Below are positions 32,515 to 41,900 of a DNA stretch of 64,000 bases, piece by piece. The notes beneath the pieces are model-generated. The model searched no databases and was not told the DNA's origin. It was given only the letters and a program-made list of their open reading frames with translations. Both the position numbers and the translations under genes were made by a program. The stretch lies in assembly GCA_036505635.1 (NCBI GenBank), contig DASXTC010000026.1, forward strand, positions 1 to 64,000. Direction: 5' to 3'. The stretch is from DASXTC01 sp036505635. Lineage in GTDB: Bacteria > Acidobacteriota > Polarisedimenticolia > JACPZX01 > DASXTC01. Within the stretch, counting starts at the first letter, position 1. Each line of letters opens with the position of its first letter.

Positions 32515-32831
32515 GAAGTGACCTTTCCCGTGCTCTCGGAGACCAGGGCGTCGATCCGCCCCGCCAGCGCGAAGTCCCGCGCGGTGATGCCGCCGGCATC
32601 GTGCGAGTAAAGGGTCAGCGTCACGCGGCGCCAGGAGATCAGGATGTCGGGATGATGATCGATCTCCTCGGCCTGACTCGCCACCCGGTTGATGAACTCG
32701 ATCCCATTCATGAACGTGGTGAACTCGAGGCGTCGCACGATGCAGCCGTCCTCGCGTCTCCAGGCGGGATGCCCCAGGAGCCGCCGCGCCACCTCGGCGT
32801 CCGGCATCGGCTCGGGCTTGCTGCGGGCCAT
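32511..32831 (-). CDS. 4a-hydroxytetrahydrobiopterin dehydratase (PCD/DCoH)
   Basis: A 106-residue pterin carbinolamine dehydratase: FMNGIEFINRVASQAEEIDH, HHPDILISWRRVTLTLYSHD and GGITARDFALAGRIDAL. The paired His (DHHP) and the later His in YSHDAGG are the family's active-site residues. It dehydrates 4a-hydroxytetrahydropterin formed by aromatic amino acid hydroxylases. No hydroxylase is nearby, and the gene sits in an export operon, overlapping macA by 4 nt and following the M14 gene by 1-2 nt. The start at 32831 excludes a longer, implausible upstream reading. Confidence 0.92.
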   Translation of the reverse strand: MARSKPEPMPDAEVARRLLGHPAWRREDGCIVRRLEFTTFMNGIEFINRVASQAEEIDHHPDILISWRRVTLTLYSHDAGGITARDFALAGRIDALVSESTGKVTS

Positions 32832-32832
32832 C

Positions 32833-35595
32833 TCAGTCCCCCTCGCCGAACGCGGGCGCGAAGAGGACGCTGTTGAGGAACATCCTGTTGAGCGCCTCCC
32901 AGTAGCCCCGGAAGTTGGGATCATCGGCGAACAGGACGACGCGGCCGCGGCCGCGCGTCTCCTCCACCACGCAGGCGGTCCCCGCGAGCAGGTCGAGCGA
33001 CTCCTGCCATACGAACCCCGCCAGCCGGAGCCTGTCCTTCGGCGCGAACGTCACGACGTTGCGCCCCTCCTTGCTCAGCGAGAACGCCAGGTTCGAGTTG
33101 ACCATCACCGCCCCTTCCTTTTCGTATCCGAAGCCGATGTATCGGCTCGGCTCGATTGCGACCCTAAGGATAGCTCCCGGCACCGGGTCGGGAGGTTCCG
33201 TCTTCTCGGCGCTCTCCGGCGCACCCGCCTGGGGGGCCGCCGCGTCGCCGGACCCTTTCTCCGGCTTGAGGAGGCGCCGCACGGTGACGAGCCCCGCTTC
33301 CTTCTGCGCGGCGAAGGCCGAGGCCCTCTTGAGCGTCACCAGGGTCCCACCCCCTCTCACCCACTCCTTGAGCCTCTCGACCCCCGCGCTGCCGAGGTAC
33401 TCGAGGTATCCGGGGGTTGCGGAGGCGTCCGGAAGAATGATGACATTGTAGCGTGAGAGGTCGGCCTTCGACACCGACCCCATCCGCAGCGGTGTGAAGG
33501 GGAGCCCGTAGACATCCTCGAAGAGGTAGGCGATGGCGCCGTAGGAGGTGGGGGAGACCGGATCGCCGAAAGCCACGGCGACCCGCGGAGCCTTGAGGCT
33601 CACGACGCGGCTGCTCCCCAGGTCGGGCCCTTCGTCGGTCAGTCCCGAAGGGACCGCGTGGAACGTCACCCCGAAGGTCTCGGCCAGCCGGTGGACGATG
33701 TCGGGCAGGGCCGCCGGATTGGCGTGGGTCTTGAGGATGACGCTCCCCGCGGGGAACGACTCGGCGCCCACCCGAAATGGCCTGCCGGCGGCATGCACCA
33801 TCAGACCGGCGCTCGAGGGCGCCGAGAGATTCAGGAGGCTCACGAGCGCCATGGCGGCCGCGTTGCTGTCGTACTTGAGTAGATACGCGTAGGGGAGAGC
33901 CCCGCCGGGATCGGCGGTCCCCTCCACCCGCGCCTGCGCGGACCTCTCCCCCTGCAGACGCGCGACCTCTCCCCGCGGGGCCATCCCGGCCGGCTCAACC
34001 ACGGAGGCCCGGGCGCGAATCGTCTCGCCGGTGGCGTAGACCCGGGCCCCCATCACGATCGGCAGGCTCCACGAAGTCACGTCGTAAAACCCGGAGTCCT
34101 CCTTGAGCCGCCGGCGCTCTTTCTCCTCGCCGACGAAGCCCTGGTCCAGGGCGGGGTCCACCTCCATCAGCGCGGTGACCAGGCGGCCCGCGGGCTGTCC
34201 CACGGGGACGATCCAGGTGCCCGCCGGGAATCCGCGCGCCCGCGCCTCGGCGCCGTCGTAGGAGGTGGCGCGCGCCTGGAACGCCTCCTCTGCCCTGAGG
34301 ACCTCCACCCCCTGGCGGGCCAGCAGGGAGGCGAGCCGGGCGGCCGTGGCCGGGACCTCGGGCGGAATGATGTAGGCGCGCGTGGACGCGCCCGCGGCGG
34401 CCGCCGCCTCCTTGCGGAAGGCATGGAAGTCCCGCAGGAGCGACTCGCGGTGCGCGGCGGCCGTCGCAATCGTCGCAAGCGAGGAGGTCACGTGATGGCG
34501 GATAGCGTCGCGCAGCGTCAGCACCGTTCCGTCCTTCCTCTCGACGGCCATCCCGCGCGGCGAGGCCTGCTCGTAGGTCATCCCGATGGCTCCCTGGAGC
34601 GTGGGCCACGAATCGCCGTATCCCGGGTAGTACTCGTCGAACGTCTCCCCGGTGTAGTACTCGAAGCCGGCCCGGTCGAAGGCCGCAGCGTTGGCCTGCC
34701 CGAAGATCTTCCACCACTTCCTGACGGTCTCGGGGATGTTTGGATTGATCGGCTCGGCAGGAGGCGCGAAGTAGTAGGTGGCGTTAGAGCCCATCTCGTG
34801 CAGGTCCACGTAGACCTGCGGGCTCCATTCGAGGAACGCCGCCACCATGCCCTTCGTCTCGGGCTGGGTCTGGACGAACCAGTCGCGATTCAGATCGAAC
34901 AGATGGTGGTTGTACCGCCCGCCGGGCCAGGGCTGGTCATGGTCGGCAGCCAGAGGGTCGGTCCGGGGCGCGGGGCCGGCGATCTGCCGCTCATAGGAGA
35001 TGAACCGTTCCCTCCCGTCGGGATTCTGCACGGGGACGATGATCACGACAACCTCGCGCAGCATCGCGAGGGTCCGCTCGTCGCGCGCGGCGGCCAGATG
35101 GTAGGCCACGGCCAGGGCCGCCTCGGTGGAGGAGTGCTCGTCTCCGTGCACGCTGTAGGAGAGCCAGACGATGACCGGGTTGGTGCGGATGATCTCCTCG
35201 GTGGCCTGCGGGTCCAGCCCGCGCGGATCCGACAGGCGCACCGAGCGGGAACGGATCTCCTCGAGACGCGACATGTTGTCCGGATGCGAGAGGATCAGGT
35301 AGCGCAGCGCGCGCGTCTCGTGGGTCAGCCCGTAGGTGCGCTGAAAGACCCGTCCCGGATCGCGCGCGAGGGCCTGCATATACGTCTGCAACGCCGCGTG
35401 GTCGGTCATCCTGTCGCCAATCGCGTAGCCGAGGACCTTCTCCGTGGTGGGGACGGCCGGGTCGTGATCGACTGCCACTGGGTATAGGGGAGGCTTCTCC
35501 CCGGGGCCGGCCGTAAGGGATCGGGTCGGGGCCGAGAGGATCAGCGTGACGAGGACCAGCGGCAGGAGGGCGCGCCGGACTGGACGGGGCTCCAT
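32833..35595 (-). CDS. Secreted M14 zinc carboxypeptidase-like protein
   Basis: About 920 residues with a signal peptide (RRALLPLVLVTLILSAPTRS). The M14 domain shows SYSVHGDEHSSTEAAL (zinc ligands His150 and Glu153), VPVQNPDGRERFISYERQ, DLNRDWFVQTQPET, VYVDLHEMGSNATYYFAP (third zinc ligand His) and MTYEQASPRG carrying the probable catalytic Glu. The C-terminal 500 residues include a glutamine-amidotransferase-like fold (VAVAFGDPVSPTSYGAIAYL, NVIILPDAS, WVRGGGTLVTLK). The start at 35595 is used; a TTG at 35613 is possible. It heads the M14 / PCD / MacA / MacB operon. Confidence 0.88.
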   Translation of the reverse strand: MEPRPVRRALLPLVLVTLILSAPTRSLTAGPGEKPPLYPVAVDHDPAVPTTEKVLGYAIGDRMTDHAALQTYMQALARDPGRVFQRTYGLTHETRALRYLILSHPDNMSRLEEIRSRSVRLSDPRGLDPQATEEIIRTNPVIVWLSYSVHGDEHSSTEAALAVAYHLAAARDERTLAMLREVVVIIVPVQNPDGRERFISYERQIAGPAPRTDPLAADHDQPWPGGRYNHHLFDLNRDWFVQTQPETKGMVAAFLEWSPQVYVDLHEMGSNATYYFAPPAEPINPNIPETVRKWWKIFGQANAAAFDRAGFEYYTGETFDEYYPGYGDSWPTLQGAIGMTYEQASPRGMAVERKDGTVLTLRDAIRHHVTSSLATIATAAAHRESLLRDFHAFRKEAAAAAGASTRAYIIPPEVPATAARLASLLARQGVEVLRAEEAFQARATSYDGAEARARGFPAGTWIVPVGQPAGRLVTALMEVDPALDQGFVGEEKERRRLKEDSGFYDVTSWSLPIVMGARVYATGETIRARASVVEPAGMAPRGEVARLQGERSAQARVEGTADPGGALPYAYLLKYDSNAAAMALVSLLNLSAPSSAGLMVHAAGRPFRVGAESFPAGSVILKTHANPAALPDIVHRLAETFGVTFHAVPSGLTDEGPDLGSSRVVSLKAPRVAVAFGDPVSPTSYGAIAYLFEDVYGLPFTPLRMGSVSKADLSRYNVIILPDASATPGYLEYLGSAGVERLKEWVRGGGTLVTLKRASAFAAQKEAGLVTVRRLLKPEKGSGDAAAPQAGAPESAEKTEPPDPVPGAILRVAIEPSRYIGFGYEKEGAVMVNSNLAFSLSKEGRNVVTFAPKDRLRLAGFVWQESLDLLAGTACVVEETRGRGRVVLFADDPNFRGYWEALNRMFLNSVLFAPAFGEGD

Positions 35596-35619
35596 CGGTG
35601 GGGTCTCCGGCAATGAGCC

Positions 35620-35655
35620 TCTTCAAAAAGAAAAGGAGCGGTAGGCCCGCTCCTT
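35620..35655 (-). terminator. Rho-independent terminator of the HU gene
   Basis: Read leftward, AAGGAGCGG (35647-35655) and CCGCTCCTT (35633-35641) form a 9-bp stem with a short loop, followed by TTTTCTTTTTGA. It lies 44 bp after the HU stop and just before the M14 gene start on the same strand. Confidence 0.8.
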
Positions 35656-35698
35656 CCGGTTTCCTCGAATCTGGTCGATCCTGTGTTCCGGCCCCGGC

Positions 35699-35983
35699 TC
35701 AGGTCCGCTCGAGGTCCCTCTTGAGCTCCTTGCCCGGAGTGAACCGAGCGACGGTGCGGGCTGGGATGTTGATCGGCTCGCCGGTCTGGGGGTTCCTGCC
35801 CACGCGCGCTTTCCTCTTGCTGGCGGAGAAGGTCCCGAACCCGGAGATTGTCACCCGCTCGCCCTTCTTGAGGGCTGCCGTGATTCCGCTGATGACCGAC
35901 TCCAACGCCCTGGCGGACTGCGCCTTCGAGACCCTTGGACCCTGCTCTTTGTAGATCTTTTCGATCAGGTCCGCTTTATTCAT
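35699..35983 (-). CDS. hup: HU family DNA-binding protein
   Basis: A 94-residue HU/IHF-type protein: MNKADLIEKIYKEQGPRVSK, ALESVISGITAALKKGERVT, ISGFGTFSASKRKARVGRNP with the DNA-bending arm RNPQTGEPINIPA, ARTVARFTPGKELKRDL. It packages and bends DNA. AGGGAGG lies 6 nt before the ATG, and a good terminator follows. It is transcribed alone. Confidence 0.95.
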   Translation of the reverse strand: MNKADLIEKIYKEQGPRVSKAQSARALESVISGITAALKKGERVTISGFGTFSASKRKARVGRNPQTGEPINIPARTVARFTPGKELKRDLERT

Positions 35984-36173
35984 TAGCCACCTCCCTGTCT
36001 GGAAACTGGCCTATCCCCACTACAGCAGTCGCGCGGGGCGTCGCACCATCGACTGCACCAATCGCAAGCTATTTGATTCGCGCTTGTGTGTCAAGGACTC
36101 GAGGGGCATCGCCGAAAAAGCCCCGTGGGATGGCATCGATCACGCGAATCGGGAAGCCTCGGGTTATCGCGGG

Positions 36174-36512
36174 CTAAATAAAGTAAAGAAAGCGATTACA
36201 GTGATAGCACTTGAGGACCTTCTGATCAGAGACGCTGTACTTTGTCGGCTGTTTCAGGAAGCAGGCCAGGCAGATGCCGTTCCTAATTGGGACAATTGCT
36301 CTCTGGTACCTCTGCATCAGCCGCTCGTAGATCGCGAGGTACTCCGAGTCGATCTTGCCCGCCATGTCGGAGCGCGCCTGAGTGAGGTTCTCGATGGCCT
36401 CCACGTCAAAGCCGATACGGCTCATCTGGCTCGCCGTCTTCTGATCGCTCATCTCCTTGATCATGAGGTCGAGGTCCTGCAGCATGATGAGCGCCTCGAG
36501 TTGGGGATTCAT
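36174..36512 (-). CDS. Small C4 zinc-ribbon protein
   Basis: A 112-residue protein: an N-terminal helical part (PQLEALIMLQDLDLMIKEMS, ARSDMAGKIDSEYLAIYERL) followed by a C4 zinc ribbon (GICLACFLKQPTKYSV, VLKCYHCNRFLYFI; CxxC-x(n)-CxxC). It resembles the C4-type zinc-ribbon family of bacterial proteins with a coiled-coil start. It overlaps the PtsN gene by 4 nt (ATGA), so the two are translated together. The role is probably nucleic-acid or protein binding. Confidence 0.8.
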   Translation of the reverse strand: MNPQLEALIMLQDLDLMIKEMSDQKTASQMSRIGFDVEAIENLTQARSDMAGKIDSEYLAIYERLMQRYQRAIVPIRNGICLACFLKQPTKYSVSDQKVLKCYHCNRFLYFI

Positions 36513-36979
36513 TTGGCCTTGGCCTTCTCCAGTGCCTCGACCACCCCTGCCATGTCCGGCACTTTCAGGAGCCTCTTCCTGACGTTGGCGTCCTTGGTCA
36601 CCTCGACAAGCTTGCCGAGAAGCGGAAGGTACTCGCTCGTCTTCTCCTGATGCGGCGCCAGGATCATGAAGAAGAGGTGGACCGGCTTCTCGTCGATCGC
36701 CTCGAACTCGATCCCTTCGTGGGAGCGCGCCATGAGCAGGGTGAGCGAGTCGGTGACCGTGGAGCGGCTGTGGGGGAGCGCCACTCCCTTGCCGATACCG
36801 GTGGAGCCGAGCTTCTCGCGGGTCTTGAGCGCCTCGAGCACGATCCGGCCGTCCTTGACACGCCCCTTCTCGACGAGGTGGCCCACCATCCTGGAGATTG
36901 CGTCGTTCTTGTTGCTGGCCTTCAGGTCGGGGATGAAGAGATCCTGCTGCAGGTAGGAGATGAGCTGCTTGTTGGTCAT
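36509..36979 (-). CDS. ptsN: PTS IIA / PtsN-like protein
   Basis: A 156-residue EIIA fructose/nitrogen-type domain: LISYLQQDLFIPDLKASNKN, GIGKGVALPHSR with the phospho-acceptor His70, VHLFFMILAPHQEKTSEYLP. With no sugar permease nearby, a regulatory PtsN-type role is more likely than transport. The start at 36979 begins MTNKQLISYL, the family start; 11 earlier residues are possible. An extended -10 box at 37118-37126 could drive it. Confidence 0.88.
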   Translation of the reverse strand: MTNKQLISYLQQDLFIPDLKASNKNDAISRMVGHLVEKGRVKDGRIVLEALKTREKLGSTGIGKGVALPHSRSTVTDSLTLLMARSHEGIEFEAIDEKPVHLFFMILAPHQEKTSEYLPLLGKLVEVTKDANVRKRLLKVPDMAGVVEALEKAKAK

Positions 36980-37117
36980 AGAGAGGGCGGGCCTTGCCTC
37001 CGCGAAGTGCATGATGGACTACCGCACCGATGGAGCGCCGGTGGGCGACCCTCCGGCCCTTCCACCGAGCCGGCTTCGGCGGCCGTCGGAGAGACCCTGC
37101 CCACGCGTAACGGGGCG

Positions 37118-37126
37118 ATTCTAGCA
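37118..37126 (-). promoter_or_regulatory. Extended -10 promoter element for ptsN
   Basis: Read leftward, TGCTAGAAT: a TG-n-TAGAAT extended -10 box about 140 bp before the PtsN start. No convincing -35 is seen. It faces away from the plus-strand promoter at 37151-37178, so the 335 bp gap (36980-37314) is a divergent promoter region; I see nothing else in it. Confidence 0.4.
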
Positions 37127-37150
37127 CAAGATGATTAAGGAGATAGGCCT

Positions 37151-37178
37151 TTGTTCCCGGCCGGTATGAGGGTATAAT
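37151..37178 (+). promoter_or_regulatory. Sigma-70-like promoter for the secreted protein at 37315
   Basis: TTGTTC (37151-37156) and a perfect TATAAT (37173-37178) with 16 bp spacing, about 135 bp before the ATG. The leader is long and GC-rich, without an obvious riboswitch. Confidence 0.6.
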
Positions 37179-37314
37179 ACGGCGACTTCTGTCCGCGTCG
37201 ATCTGACAAACGAACGAGAACAATCGTGTCGCCCGGCCGGCCCATCGGGCGGCCTGGATGTCGTTTTTCCGGGCTCCACGGCCCCGTGCCGGGGCGGTAA
37301 CCAGGAGGGACCAG

Positions 37315-38928
37315 ATGCTTAACGTCAGGAGAATCTCCGGGATAGGTGCACTCCTCATCCTGGCGGCCGTCGGCACGGCCGCGGCCGAAGTCTACGTCAC
37401 CAGCCCGACCACGGGCCGCATACTCGTGCTCAACAGCAGTGGCGCCCTCGTCCGATCGATCGGCGGGGCCGGCGGCCTCGCGGAGCCATACGCCATCGTC
37501 CTCGATTCCCAGCGCAACCTGCTCGTCACGGACTACGCCGCGGGGCGCATCGTGAGCTACACGACCGATGGCAGCAACGCGTCTGTCGTGGCCTCCAACA
37601 TCCCGAAGGCCGACGGGCTCTCCGTCGGGCCGGGAGGCGATCTCTTTCTCGTGAGCCGGGACAACAGCCGGACACAGCTGACCAAGCTGCGCGACGGGGA
37701 GGAGTCGTCCGGGTACCTGCATCAGGTCTGGATGGTGCCGGCAGGGAGCACCCTGCCGCTCAAGATCGGCGACGTCGAGGAGTCGTTCCGCCTCGCCCAG
37801 ACCCTCGTGCTCTCGGCCGGCCCCTACAAGGGGGATCTGCTGGTGCTGTCGACCCGCCCGGGGCTCATCGCGCGGTACCGCATGGTGGGTCCGGCGACCT
37901 TCGACCGGAGCGCCGATCTGGTCAGCTACGTCCCGGGGGAGCCGACCTCGATGGCCGCCACTCGCACTGGTGACCTGCTGGTCAGCACGAGCGACGGCCG
38001 GATCCTGAGGTTCTCCAACACGGGCGTCAGGCTGCAGGGCGATTTCGCGTCCGGGCTCCCCGCGGGACCGACCAGGATCTCCGTGAACGGAGACGGCGTC
38101 GTCCATCTCACGCGGCAGGGGAGCTCGTCGGTGGTGCGTTTCGATCCCTACGCGGCGCGGCTGCCCGATCTGAACGGCGCGACCTCTCCGGTGGCCGCGG
38201 CGATCACCAACGGCTGCGTCCCGACCCCCACCGGCTCCGCCGTCAGCGTGTCTCCCGCGGCGGGGGTGACCGTGACCTTCGACCACGTCGTCGTCGGCGG
38301 GGAGACCTGCCTTCAGACCACGGCGCTGGGAGCGGGCGTGATGACGTCGCCCGGCGGCAACACGATCCCGAGCTTCGCGAGGAAGCTCTGGGAGGACGCG
38401 GGGTTCGTGGTTTATGACGTAACGACGACGGCCGCCTTCACCGACAGCGCGGCGGTCGATCTCTTCTCGAACAACCCGGATGCGCGCGTGCTGGTAGCGC
38501 ATGGGACGGGGCAGGTGTTCGGGGACGCGACCACGCTTGTGACCCCAACGGATCCACGGGCGCGCACGGGCACGTTCTCCGAGTTCATCGTCTACCTCGA
38601 CACCCGGATAAACACCGACGTCGTCGCCCTGAAGCTCCACGCCCTGGACGAGTATGTGAGCGTCAAGGCTTGCCAGATCGCGGACATACAGCTCGCGGCC
38701 TTGCGGTCGATGGTCGGGGACATCACGAACCTGATCGAATCGGCCGAATGGAGATCGGGCACCGACAAGGCCGGCACCATCGCCGCGCTGCAGGAGTTCA
38801 AGAGCTACGTTCGCGCGCACAGCGGCGACGGGATCAGCAACACGCCCGGAAGTCAGGGGCAGTGCAACGACGCGGGCAATCTGCTCTCGCTGGCCGACAC
38901 GCTGGTCTTCCAGGTCAGCCTGCTGTAG
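37315..38928 (+). CDS. Secreted beta-propeller-like protein
   Basis: A 537-residue protein with a signal peptide (ISGIGALLILAAVGTAAAEV). The first 280 residues repeat blade-like units (GRILVLNSSGALVRSIGGAG, AIVLDSQRNLLVTDYAAGRI, DGLSVGPGGDLFLVSRDN, MAATRTGDLLVSTSDGRILR, ISVNGDGVVHLTRQ), typical of an NHL/SMP-30-like propeller. The C-terminal 250 residues are a separate domain with SVSPAAGVTVTFDHVVVGGE and a helical end (AALRSMVGDITNLIE). No catalytic motif is seen. AGGAGG lies 7 nt before the ATG. Confidence 0.78.
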   Translation: MLNVRRISGIGALLILAAVGTAAAEVYVTSPTTGRILVLNSSGALVRSIGGAGGLAEPYAIVLDSQRNLLVTDYAAGRIVSYTTDGSNASVVASNIPKADGLSVGPGGDLFLVSRDNSRTQLTKLRDGEESSGYLHQVWMVPAGSTLPLKIGDVEESFRLAQTLVLSAGPYKGDLLVLSTRPGLIARYRMVGPATFDRSADLVSYVPGEPTSMAATRTGDLLVSTSDGRILRFSNTGVRLQGDFASGLPAGPTRISVNGDGVVHLTRQGSSSVVRFDPYAARLPDLNGATSPVAAAITNGCVPTPTGSAVSVSPAAGVTVTFDHVVVGGETCLQTTALGAGVMTSPGGNTIPSFARKLWEDAGFVVYDVTTTAAFTDSAAVDLFSNNPDARVLVAHGTGQVFGDATTLVTPTDPRARTGTFSEFIVYLDTRINTDVVALKLHALDEYVSVKACQIADIQLAALRSMVGDITNLIESAEWRSGTDKAGTIAALQEFKSYVRAHSGDGISNTPGSQGQCNDAGNLLSLADTLVFQVSLL

Positions 38929-38939
38929 GCGGGCAAGAG

Positions 38940-41900
38940 TTACTTCGAGCGTGACGCCAGGGCGGCGGCGTCGCGCTCGATTTGTTTCAAGCCCATCCTG
39001 CGCGCCTCCTCCATCGTTAGCTTCGCCCTCGCTGCGGCCTGGTCGGTCTTTCCCGCGCGCTGGTAGGCCTCAGCCAGGGCGAGATCTGCTTCGGCCCGAT
39101 GAATCGCCAGACCGCTGTCGGCGGATCGGGTGGAGGCCGTTAACGCCTGGGTCACGGCCTCGTCGGCGGGCAGGACGAGGCTTCTGGCGATCCCACATTG
39201 CACTGCCGGGATGACAGCCTTTGTTCTATCGGCCGCGCGGCAGGTCGCGTCCGCGGCTTCTCTGGCGCCGGCGGTGCCGCGTTGCGCCAGCACTCGTGTC
39301 TTCAGCAGCGCACACTGGGCGACTAGGACGGGGTTATCCAGTGTCGTCAGGGACTCGGTAACGGTTTCCAGGAGGGCGAGCGCCTGATCCGCACTTCCGG
39401 AGGCGAAGGCGGTCTCCGCGATGGCAAGTCGAACCCGCGACTCGTTCGTCCTGTCTTCGAGATGGGAGTAGGTCTTCAGGGCCGCCTCGAGTGACTGCGA
39501 CGCTGTCGGGTGAAGGCCCATTGCTTGCTGTATCAGACCCAGACGGTAAGTAGATTCCGCAACACCCTCCGGTCGATCGAGCTTGCGCCAGGAGGCCACC
39601 GCCCGTTCCTCCTTCTCCTGCGCTGCCTTCAGATCTCCTCGGAGTGTATCGATATACCCCTTCTCGGAGAGGATTTCAGCGAGATGATCCTCGTCGGCGA
39701 TTTCCTGGGCGATCCGCTCCCCCTCGGCGAGCGTTTCCTCAGCTTGAGTCAGTCTACCCAACGCAGACTGGCTGCGGCTCAGACCCAGGAGGCATGTCGC
39801 TTGTTCGGCCCGGTTCTTCTCCAGGCGCCGCAACTCCAGCGCTTCTGAGTAATACTTGCTCATACTCTCGGGATCACCACCGTCCTCCCGAAGACTGCCG
39901 AGACTCGTCAGGAGCGCCGCGGTCATCGCTGTGGTGCCGATCTCGCGGCTGAGCGCCAGAGCTTCCTCGGTAATCTTGGTGGATTCGTCGATCCGTCCCT
40001 TGATCTGCAGAATCCCGGCCTTGTTGTTGAGCGTGGACGCCAAGCCGCGCTTATCGCCGATGCGGCGCTTGATGGCCTCGGAGCGGCTGTAGTAGTCGAG
40101 GGCTTCGTCGAAGCGTCCCAGCGTGTCGTTGGCCCGCCCGATCGCGTTGAGGATCAGCCCCTGGCCCTCCTCGCTCCCCATCTGCGTGTAGAGCTCGAGC
40201 GCCTTCTGGAGATCGGGCAGCGCCGCCTGAGAATCTCCGGCCTTGATCCTCACGCGGCCCAGTGCGAACTGCAGCGATGGGTTCTTCGCGTCGTGCTTGA
40301 GCGCCTCGATGAACCGCTGCTCGGCCCCGGGGTAGTCGCCCGTTTCCTCCAGGACCTCACCCAAGGCAAAGCCGGCGGCAGGGTCGTCGGGATCCGTCTT
40401 GAGGATCTCGGCGTAGGCTCTCACGGAGTCCTCGGGCCGGTGCATGATCCGGCCGTCGAGCGCCCGGATGAAGGTCCGGTCCGCCTGGGGGAGCTTCTCG
40501 GTTCCGGCCAGCAGCCGGTCCATCGCCTTCTGTATCGCTTCGGTCGCCTCCCGGTCGTGCCCCGTCCTCATGTGCGCCTCGGCGAGGCGCGCGTGCGCCA
40601 TCGCGTAGTCGGCGTCGGCCCGGATCGCCTCCTGCAGCGGCTCGATCGCCTCGAGGTTCTTGCCCGCGTAGATCAGGTCCACTCCCTTCTGGTAAAGGCT
40701 GGCCGACTCCACCGAGGAGGTTCGGGCCGAGGCGATCGTCAGGTCGGCGTCCGCCTTGGCCCGCTCCGGAGCCAGCTCGAACATCTCCTTGGTGGCGCGG
40801 GTCAGGTCGTCGATCATCGCGAGGACCTCCTTCTCGTGCCCGTTGACCGCCTTGGTCTTGAGGTTCTCGCCGGTCTGGGGGTCCTGCGTCCTGAGGTTGA
40901 CCCGGATCTGATCCCCCTGGCTCAGAAACGAGCCGGTGACCACCGCCTCCACCGCCCCGTACTCGGCGATCCGCTTGAGCATCGCGGAGGTCATCTTCGC
41001 CTCCTCGCCGAGCCCCAGCTCGTGGTAGATCTGCGTCAGCCTCTCGCGCGACAGCACGCGGAAGTACTTCGACTCACCCAGGTCGGTCGTCAGGTTGTCG
41101 GCCAGCCCGGTGCGCAGCCAGTCCAGCTCGGCGCGCCCCGACTGGTTCTCGAACGGAAGGATCGCCACCGAGACGCGCGCCCCGCCGCCCGCGACCGGCC
41201 CGCGCGGCTTCAGATAGAACGTGATGCCGGCTGCGGCCAGCACGAGCGCGAGGGCCGCACCGCCGAGCCCGAGGGCGCGGCGCGACGGCAGGTAGTGCCT
41301 CGCCGACAGGTGAGCCTCCTGCCGATCCAGATCGAGAAGGATCTCTCCGACCGACTGGTACCGCAGCGCCGGGTCCTTCTCGAGACACTTGAGCACCAGC
41401 GTATCGAGCCACTCGGGGACCTCGGGCCGTGTTCGGCGGATCGAGTGGGCGCGCTCCTCGATCTGTTTGCGGATCACCTCCCACGGCGTGCCGCCCCTGA
41501 AAGGCGCGTCGCCTGTCAGGATCTCGTACATGGTCACGCCCAGCGAGTAGATGTCGGTGCGGTGATCCACCTTCTTGCCCTCGGCCTGCTCCGGGGACAT
41601 ATAGTCGGGGGTGCCGATGAGCGCGCCGGTGCGGGTGAATCCCTGCACGTCGGCTGACATCGCGATGCCGAAGTCCATCAGGTGGACACTCCCCTGGGGG
41701 TCGAGCATGATGTTGTGCGGCTTCAGGTCGCGGTGCACCACGCCGGACGCGTGGGCCTCCTTGAGGGCCGAGCAGACCTGTCTGAGCACCGAGATCCCGC
41801 GCTCGACGGAGACCGGGCCCCCCTTCTCCACGATATGGGAGAAGTCCTGCCCCTCGATGTACTCCATTGTGAGATAGCGTAACCCCTCGCTCTCTCCGAG

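Noticed and set aside
35596..35613. A TTG start for the M14 gene.
   Set aside because: The ATG at 35595 gives a normal signal peptide; the TTG remains only an alternative.
37135..38820. A long minus-strand open frame opposite the propeller-like gene.
   Set aside because: Rich in Arg, His and Gly with no domain, typical of antisense frames in high-GC genes.
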